Origin: Pseudomonadota bacterium
GTDB taxonomy: Bacteria > Desulfobacterota > Desulfovibrionia > Desulfovibrionales > Desulfovibrionaceae
Direction: 5' to 3'
Assembly (NCBI GenBank): GCA_023399375.1
Contig: JAEWPX010000050.1
Coordinates: forward strand, 1-6,247
Length of the DNA stretch: 6,247 nt
The translations under genes and the position numbers were made by a program. Of the stretch, positions 1-6,247 are shown piece after piece (within the stretch, counting starts at the first letter, position 1; every line of letters starts with the position of its first letter). The notes below the pieces were generated by a model that saw nothing but the letters and a program-made list of their open reading frames with translations, did no database searches and was not told the DNA's origin.

Positions 1-13
1 GGGGGGAGGGGGG
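1..13 (+). promoter_or_regulatory. G-rich ribosome binding region of the ComF-family gene
   Basis: Two runs of six G flank a single A at position 7, giving a GGAGG core at 5-9 that lies 6 nt before the GTG at 16. This supports GTG 16 as the start over the in-frame ATG at 52, which has only a weak purine stretch before it. The window edge cuts off anything further upstream, so no promoter can be assessed. Confidence 0.5.
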
Positions 14-15
14 CG

Positions 16-813
16 GTGAAGGGATGGTGTGCGCGGGTGGATGTACGGTCTATGGTGGCTGAGGGGTGGCTTGCGGGGTTGGCCCGGTGCTGTTGCCGGG
101 CGCTCCTTGCCCTGTGCGACCGCTGCCAGGCCTGTTCCGGGCTGCTGCCTTCCGGCGCGTGCGGCCCGGTGTGCCCGGCCTGCGCCGACCTTTTGCGCCC
201 GCGCCTGGGCGGGTACTGCCCGCGTTGCGGCGAGCTTGCCGCCGACCCGGACGCGCCGCCGTTTCTGTGCAACGCCTGCCGCCTGTCGGGCCGTGCCTGG
301 GAGGGGTTCGCCTTCCACGGCCCCTACGACGGCCTGCTGCGCGAGATGATCCTCGGGTTCAAGTTCCACGGCCGTTTGGGCCAGGGCCGGGTTCTGGCCG
401 GGCTTGCGCGCGACGCCTACCGCCGCGCCGCCTCGCGGACCGGGGAGGGGGCCATGGCCCCCGACGGCCCGGGCGGCATCGTGCCCGTGCCCCTGCACCC
501 CAGGCGGCTGGCCTGGCGGGGCTTCAACCAGAGCCTGGAGCTCGCCCGGCTGCTGGCCGCGGATCTCGGCCGGCCCGTCCTGCCCGGGGCGCTGCGCCGC
601 ATCCGCGACACCACGCCGCAAAGCCAGCTGCCCGGAGCACGCCGCCGCGCCAACATCGCCGGGGCCTTTCTCGCCGATCCCGCGCAGGTCGCCGGGCGCA
701 GCGTGCTTCTCGTCGACGACGTCATGACCACCGGGGCGACCATCGACACCGCGGCCGACGCCCTTTGCGCCGCCGGGGCCGCCCGCGTGGACGTGCTGGT
801 GGTCGCGCGCTAG
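16..813 (+). CDS. comF: ComF family protein (zinc-ribbon phosphoribosyltransferase-like)
   Basis: A 265-residue ComF/GntX-type protein. The N-terminus has two CxxC zinc-ribbon pairs: C37/C40 with C53/C56, and C68/C71 with C85/C88. The middle holds the conserved FKFHGR segment (about 115-120) and a VPVPLHPRRLAWRGFNQS block. The C-terminus has the type I phosphoribosyltransferase PRPP loop VLLVDDVMTTGAT at residues 230-242. In naturally competent bacteria, ComF proteins act in the cytoplasm during DNA uptake; in most other bacteria the role is undefined and the reaction is unproven. The length is slightly above the usual 220-250 because of about 12 extra residues before the ATG at 52. The GTG start is preferred for its Shine-Dalgarno sequence. 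The stop lies 56 bp before the trehalose synthase start on the same strand, so co-transcription is possible. Family assignment is firm; a competence role here is only inference, as no other com gene is visible. Confidence 0.92.
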   Translation: MKGWCARVDVRSMVAEGWLAGLARCCCRALLALCDRCQACSGLLPSGACGPVCPACADLLRPRLGGYCPRCGELAADPDAPPFLCNACRLSGRAWEGFAFHGPYDGLLREMILGFKFHGRLGQGRVLAGLARDAYRRAASRTGEGAMAPDGPGGIVPVPLHPRRLAWRGFNQSLELARLLAADLGRPVLPGALRRIRDTTPQSQLPGARRRANIAGAFLADPAQVAGRSVLLVDDVMTTGATIDTAADALCAAGAARVDVLVVAR

Positions 814-858
814 CCTTCTGGAAAAAGCCGGGAAAACCTGTATAAGGGAGGTAACGAC

Positions 859-864
859 AAGGAG
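859..864 (+). promoter_or_regulatory. Shine-Dalgarno of treS-mak
   Basis: AAGGAG sits 5 nt before the ATG at 870 and fixes that start over the in-frame ATG at 879. A second SD-like stretch (AAGGGAGG, 844-851) is too far upstream of 870 to serve it, and no other start codon follows it at good spacing. Confidence 0.75.
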
Positions 865-869
865 CGCGT

Positions 870-4178
<3,309 letters not shown>

Positions 4179-4182
4179 GGGA

Positions 4183-4206
4183 CCGCCCCCCTGCGCCGGG
4201 AGGCGG
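4183..4206. terminator. Possible GC-rich hairpin between convergent genes
   Basis: CCGCC (4183-4187) pairs with GGCGG (4202-4206). After one C/A mismatch, CCC (4189-4191) pairs with GGG (4198-4200), leaving a 6-nt loop. It lies in the 48-bp gap between the treS-mak stop and the kinase stop, where a bidirectional terminator would be expected. Neither strand has a T-run after the stem, so it is not a standard intrinsic terminator and could be chance in GC-rich sequence. Confidence 0.3.
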
Positions 4207-4226
4207 AAGGGAGGGCGCGCGGCTGC

Positions 4227-5405
4227 CTACGCTTCGGGGGCCGTCGTCTCGGGGGCCGCGTCGGTCTCGGGAGCGAGCGGCAGGCGCACCCGGAAGACGG
4301 TGCCCGTCTCCGGCGTGGAGAGGAAATCCGCCGTGCCGCCGAGGTAGCGTTCGGTAAGGAGCTTGATGCTGTAGGTGCCGAGTCCCCGGCCCGCGCCCTT
4401 GGTGGAAAACGAGCGGTTGAAGATGCGCATGCGCACGCGTTTGGGGATCACGCCGTCGTTGTGCACGCAAAAGCGCAGGAACGCCCCGTCGCTGTCGCAG
4501 GAAAGCGTCACCGTGCCGCCGGGTTCGGTCGCCTCCAGGGCGTTTTTCACCATGTTGCCGAGCACCCGGCGCAGCAGCGCCGGATCGGACCGGAACGAGG
4601 CGTGGCGGCAGGCGTTTCGCACGACGATGCGCTTGCCCCTGGCCTGTTCGCTGTTCTGGAAGGTGACTTCGGTCAGCTGCAGCACGTCTCCCGGCGCGAG
4701 CGGGACGAAATGGGTCTCCAGTTCATTGGTTTCGGCGGCCAGCAACTGCTTCTGGCTCGTGATCTCGTCGGTGAGCCGGGCCATGGCCGAATGGATGAAC
4801 CGGGCGTCGGGGCGCAGGTCCTCCTGGACCTCCTCGGCCAGGAATTCCATGAGCCCTTGCAGGCCGCCCACGGTGTTGAGCATGTCGTGGAAGAAGATGC
4901 GCTCCAGGGCGCGCCGGCGTTTTTCGTGGCTCACGTCGGTGATGGAAAAGATGAGGAAACGCTCGTCGTCGAGGGAAAACGGCGACGAGGACACGAGCAG
5001 GTCGAGGGCCTCGACCTTGTCGCCTTCCTCCCGGTTGATGTTGCACTCCTGGATGTTCTGCCGGCCGGCCAGCCCGAACAGGATGGAGCGCACCGCGCCG
5101 CAGTGGGCGCAGAAATCCCCGGTGCCGCAGCCGCCCGGAGCCTTGCCCGCGTGCACGCAGCGGAAGGCCTCGCCCGGGCGTTTCCCCAGCGCCTCGCGGA
5201 TGTCGCCCACGCCGATGGCGTCGACGAACTTGCGGTTGCCGAAGACCACTTGGCGGCAGTCGTTGAGGACCATGGCGATGACCGGGATGGCGTTGAGGAC
5301 CGCCGGCAGTTCGTGGCAGGAGAGGATGGCGAACTGGCGTTCGACGTCGTCTTGCGGAGCTCGTGCGGCCGGGGCGAAACACGTCTGATCGGAAACTTGG
5401 GGCAT
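4227..5405 (-). CDS. Cytoplasmic PAS histidine kinase with four-cysteine PAS motif
   Basis: A 392-residue sensor kinase (400 if begun at ATG 5429). Residues about 28-160 form a PAS domain. It carries a cysteine cluster, C83, C93, C99 and C102 (the last part reading CGTGDFCAHCGA), that could bind a metal or sense redox state. The dimerisation/phosphoacceptor helix has H173 in FHDMLNTVGG; the D and N after H fit the E/DxxN/T pattern linked to phosphatase activity in HisKA kinases. The ATPase domain has an N-box (NMVKNALEA, about 284-292), a DxG motif (D317, G318), an F-box (FNRSFSTKG) and a G2 box (GRGLG, 339-343). I see no transmembrane segment, signal peptide or receiver domain, so it is soluble and needs a separate response regulator, which is not in the window. 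The tail is low-complexity, rich in Ala, Pro, Glu and Thr. Start 5405 is chosen because AGGAG lies 6 nt upstream; ATG 5429 has AAGGAG only 1 nt away. It converges with treS-mak and diverges from the ATPase gene. The signal sensed is unknown. Confidence 0.92.
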   Translation of the reverse strand: MPQVSDQTCFAPAARAPQDDVERQFAILSCHELPAVLNAIPVIAMVLNDCRQVVFGNRKFVDAIGVGDIREALGKRPGEAFRCVHAGKAPGGCGTGDFCAHCGAVRSILFGLAGRQNIQECNINREEGDKVEALDLLVSSSPFSLDDERFLIFSITDVSHEKRRRALERIFFHDMLNTVGGLQGLMEFLAEEVQEDLRPDARFIHSAMARLTDEITSQKQLLAAETNELETHFVPLAPGDVLQLTEVTFQNSEQARGKRIVVRNACRHASFRSDPALLRRVLGNMVKNALEATEPGGTVTLSCDSDGAFLRFCVHNDGVIPKRVRMRIFNRSFSTKGAGRGLGTYSIKLLTERYLGGTADFLSTPETGTVFRVRLPLAPETDAAPETTAPEA

Positions 5406-5411
5406 GCGACG

Positions 5412-5416
5412 CTCCT
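5412..5416 (-). promoter_or_regulatory. Shine-Dalgarno favouring kinase start at 5405
   Basis: On the minus strand AGGAG is followed by 6 nt (CGTCGC) and the ATG at 5405, which is ideal spacing. It lies inside the reading frame that would be used from ATG 5429, so it argues for the shorter protein. Confidence 0.6.
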
Positions 5417-5428
5417 GGGCGTTGTCCA

Positions 5429-5451
5429 TTCTCCTTCTTTTTTAAGGAGAA
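5429..5451. repeat. Perfect 8-bp inverted repeat in the divergent leader region
   Basis: On the plus strand, TTCTCCTT (5429-5436) and AAGGAGAA (5444-5451) are exact reverse complements separated by 7 nt (5437-5443, one C then six T). In kinase mRNA the arms read UUCUCCUU and AAGGAGAA, so a hairpin would bury an AAGGAG next to the AUG at 5429. The A+T-rich arms and loop stand out in this GC-rich DNA. It may be an RNA hairpin in the kinase leader or a palindromic protein-binding site. The repeat is directly visible; any role is inference. Confidence 0.55.
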
Positions 5452-5460
5452 GTGGCGGAA

Positions 5461-5489
5461 AGTAAAGCGCTGCGGCTTGGGCCTTGAAA
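5461..5489 (-). promoter_or_regulatory. Weak sigma70-like promoter for the kinase gene
   Basis: On the minus strand TTTCAA (5489-5484) is a poor -35 match (3 of 6), and TTTACT (5466-5461) is a fair -10 match (4 of 6), with a 17-nt spacer. Transcription would begin near 5454, so the inverted repeat at 5429-5451 would sit at the very 5' end of the message. The match is weak and could be chance. Confidence 0.22.
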
Positions 5490-5512
5490 TCTCGGGCCGC
5501 TTCTGGTGTCAT
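5484..5512 (+). promoter_or_regulatory. Sigma70-like extended -10 promoter for the ATPase gene
   Basis: TTGAAA (5484-5489) matches the TTGACA -35 at 5 of 6 positions. After a 17-nt spacer comes TGTCAT (5507-5512), 4 of 6 to TATAAT, preceded by TGG (5504-5506), which fits the TGn of an extended -10. The expected transcript start, about 7 nt past the -10, falls at or next to the GTG at 5519. The -35 hexamer overlaps the candidate -35 of the opposing kinase promoter. Confidence 0.35.
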
Positions 5513-5518
5513 CGCGGC

Positions 5519-6247
5519 GTGGCAATCACCCGTCTGATACTCGAAAATTTCATGGCCCATGCCCGGACCGAGTTCGCGCTGGCTCCGGGGCTCAATGTCC
5601 TCACCGGTCCAAACAACACCGGGAAATCCGCCGTGGTCGAGGCCCTGCGCTGCCTGGCCGCCAATCCCGCGCCGCGCCACGTCATCCGCCACGGCGCGTC
5701 CGAAGCCCGCGTCACCCTGGAGCTCGACGACGGCACGGCCGTGACCTGGGTGCGCCGGCCCAAGTACGCCCTCTACGAGCTGACCCGCCCCGGCGCGGCC
5801 GAACCCGAGGTCTTCGCCAAGTTCGGCCGCACCCCGCCCGAGGAGATCAGCCGCGTGTTGCGCCTGTCGCCGGTGCCCATCGAGGGCGGCGAGCCCGTGG
5901 ACGTGCACATCGGCAACCAGCGCGAGCCGGTTTTTCTGCTCAACCGGCCCGGCACGATTCTGTCCGGCTTTTTCGCCGCCTCCACGGAAGCGGCGCACCT
6001 GATCGCTATGCAAAATTTGCTCACGGACCGGATCCGGCGGGCGAAATCCGAAAAAAGCCGCCAGGAAAAGCGCATGGCCGGCCTGGTCGCGGAGATCGAT
6101 CGCCTGGCTCCGCTGCCGGGCCTGGAGCTGCGCCTGGAGGCGGGTGAGGCCTTCGAGGCGGACCTTGGCGCGGGCGAGCGCCGGGCCGAGGCCCTGGCCG
6201 GGCTCCTGGCCGCGCGGGAGCGTCTTTCGCGCCGCGCCGCCGCCTGC
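5519..6247 (+). CDS. SMC/RecF/SbcC-like AAA family ATPase, N-terminal part (runs off window)
   Basis: An open frame of 243 codons without a stop, cut by the window end. It starts as a typical SMC/RecN/SbcC head: MAITRLILENFMAH, then Walker A GPNNTGKS at residues 30-37 with K36. A Q-loop candidate lies at Q134 (HIGNQREPVFLL), in the context seen in SbcC-like DNA-repair ATPases. From about 160 the sequence becomes charged and Ala/Leu/Arg/Glu-rich, consistent with the first arm of a coiled coil. Walker B, the signature motif and the second half of the head should lie downstream. Such proteins use ATP to act on DNA ends or chromosomes, often with a SbcD-like nuclease, but none is visible. GTG 5519 is chosen because the conserved first strand (ITRLILENF) starts there; the ATG at 5552 would remove it. 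No clear Shine-Dalgarno precedes it. The superfamily is secure; the exact subfamily is not. Confidence 0.85.
   Translation, partial: MAITRLILENFMAHARTEFALAPGLNVLTGPNNTGKSAVVEALRCLAANPAPRHVIRHGASEARVTLELDDGTAVTWVRRPKYALYELTRPGAAEPEVFAKFGRTPPEEISRVLRLSPVPIEGGEPVDVHIGNQREPVFLLNRPGTILSGFFAASTEAAHLIAMQNLLTDRIRRAKSEKSRQEKRMAGLVAEIDRLAPLPGLELRLEAGEAFEADLGAGERRAEALAGLLAARERLSRRAAAC

Noticed and set aside
816..846. Possible promoter (TTCTGG, 19-nt spacer, TATAAG) between comF and treS-mak
   Set aside because: The spacer is too long and the -35 is poor. TATAAG is a reasonable -10 alone, but the evidence is too thin to separate the two genes into different units.
814..869. Searched for a terminator or small RNA between comF and treS-mak
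   Set aside because: I find no inverted repeat with a T-run and no RNA-like structure. The gap is best explained as a short intergenic spacer with a ribosome site.
4461..5465. Plus-strand open frame (334 codons) antisense to the histidine kinase
   Set aside because: The minus strand has clear PAS, N-box and G2-box motifs. The plus-strand product has no recognisable fold.
5506..6147. Plus-strand open frame in another phase over the ATPase gene
   Set aside because: It is Arg/Pro/His-rich without domains. The frame starting at GTG 5519 shows Walker A and SMC-type conservation and stays open to the window end.

Overview
The window is strongly G+C-rich chromosomal DNA. By eye, third codon positions are overwhelmingly G or C in every real gene. 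The gene set and protein style suggest a high-GC Desulfovibrionales-type sulfate reducer (Desulfovibrio/Solidesulfovibrio-like): a soluble histidine kinase with a four-cysteine PAS domain, a fused trehalose synthase-maltokinase and a ComF protein. This taxonomic call is inference from protein style only. Coding density is high, and I see no tRNA, rRNA, insertion sequence, phage gene or CRISPR array.

Layout, left to right. (1) 16-813 (+) encodes a ComF-family phosphoribosyltransferase with two intact N-terminal zinc ribbons. (2) After 56 bp, 870-4178 (+) encodes a 1102-residue fusion of a GH13 trehalose synthase (TreS) with a maltokinase-like domain. The GH13 half has its full catalytic triad. 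The kinase half keeps its core residues but has diverged in the cap and catalytic-loop motifs. (3) A 48-bp convergent gap (4179-4226) holds a GC-rich imperfect hairpin. (4) 4227-5405 (-) encodes a cytoplasmic PAS histidine kinase with no receiver domain. An alternative start at 5429 is possible. (5) A short divergent intergenic region (5406-5518) holds a perfect 8-bp inverted repeat containing a Shine-Dalgarno sequence, and two back-to-back promoter-like elements sharing one hexamer. (6) 5519-6247 (+) is the 5' part of an SMC/RecF/SbcC-like AAA ATPase that runs off the window end.

How the genes relate: comF and treS-mak are co-oriented and closely spaced, so they could be co-transcribed, but their functions (competence or DNA-associated phosphoribosyl chemistry versus trehalose/maltose/alpha-glucan metabolism) are not obviously linked. 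The kinase and the ATPase are divergent and may share a regulatory region. No response regulator, GlgE, GlgB or SbcD partner lies inside the window. I do not see a clearly new multi-gene system. The most interesting points are the altered maltokinase motifs, the cysteine-cluster PAS kinase, and the compact divergent control region with a possibly leaderless ATPase transcript.
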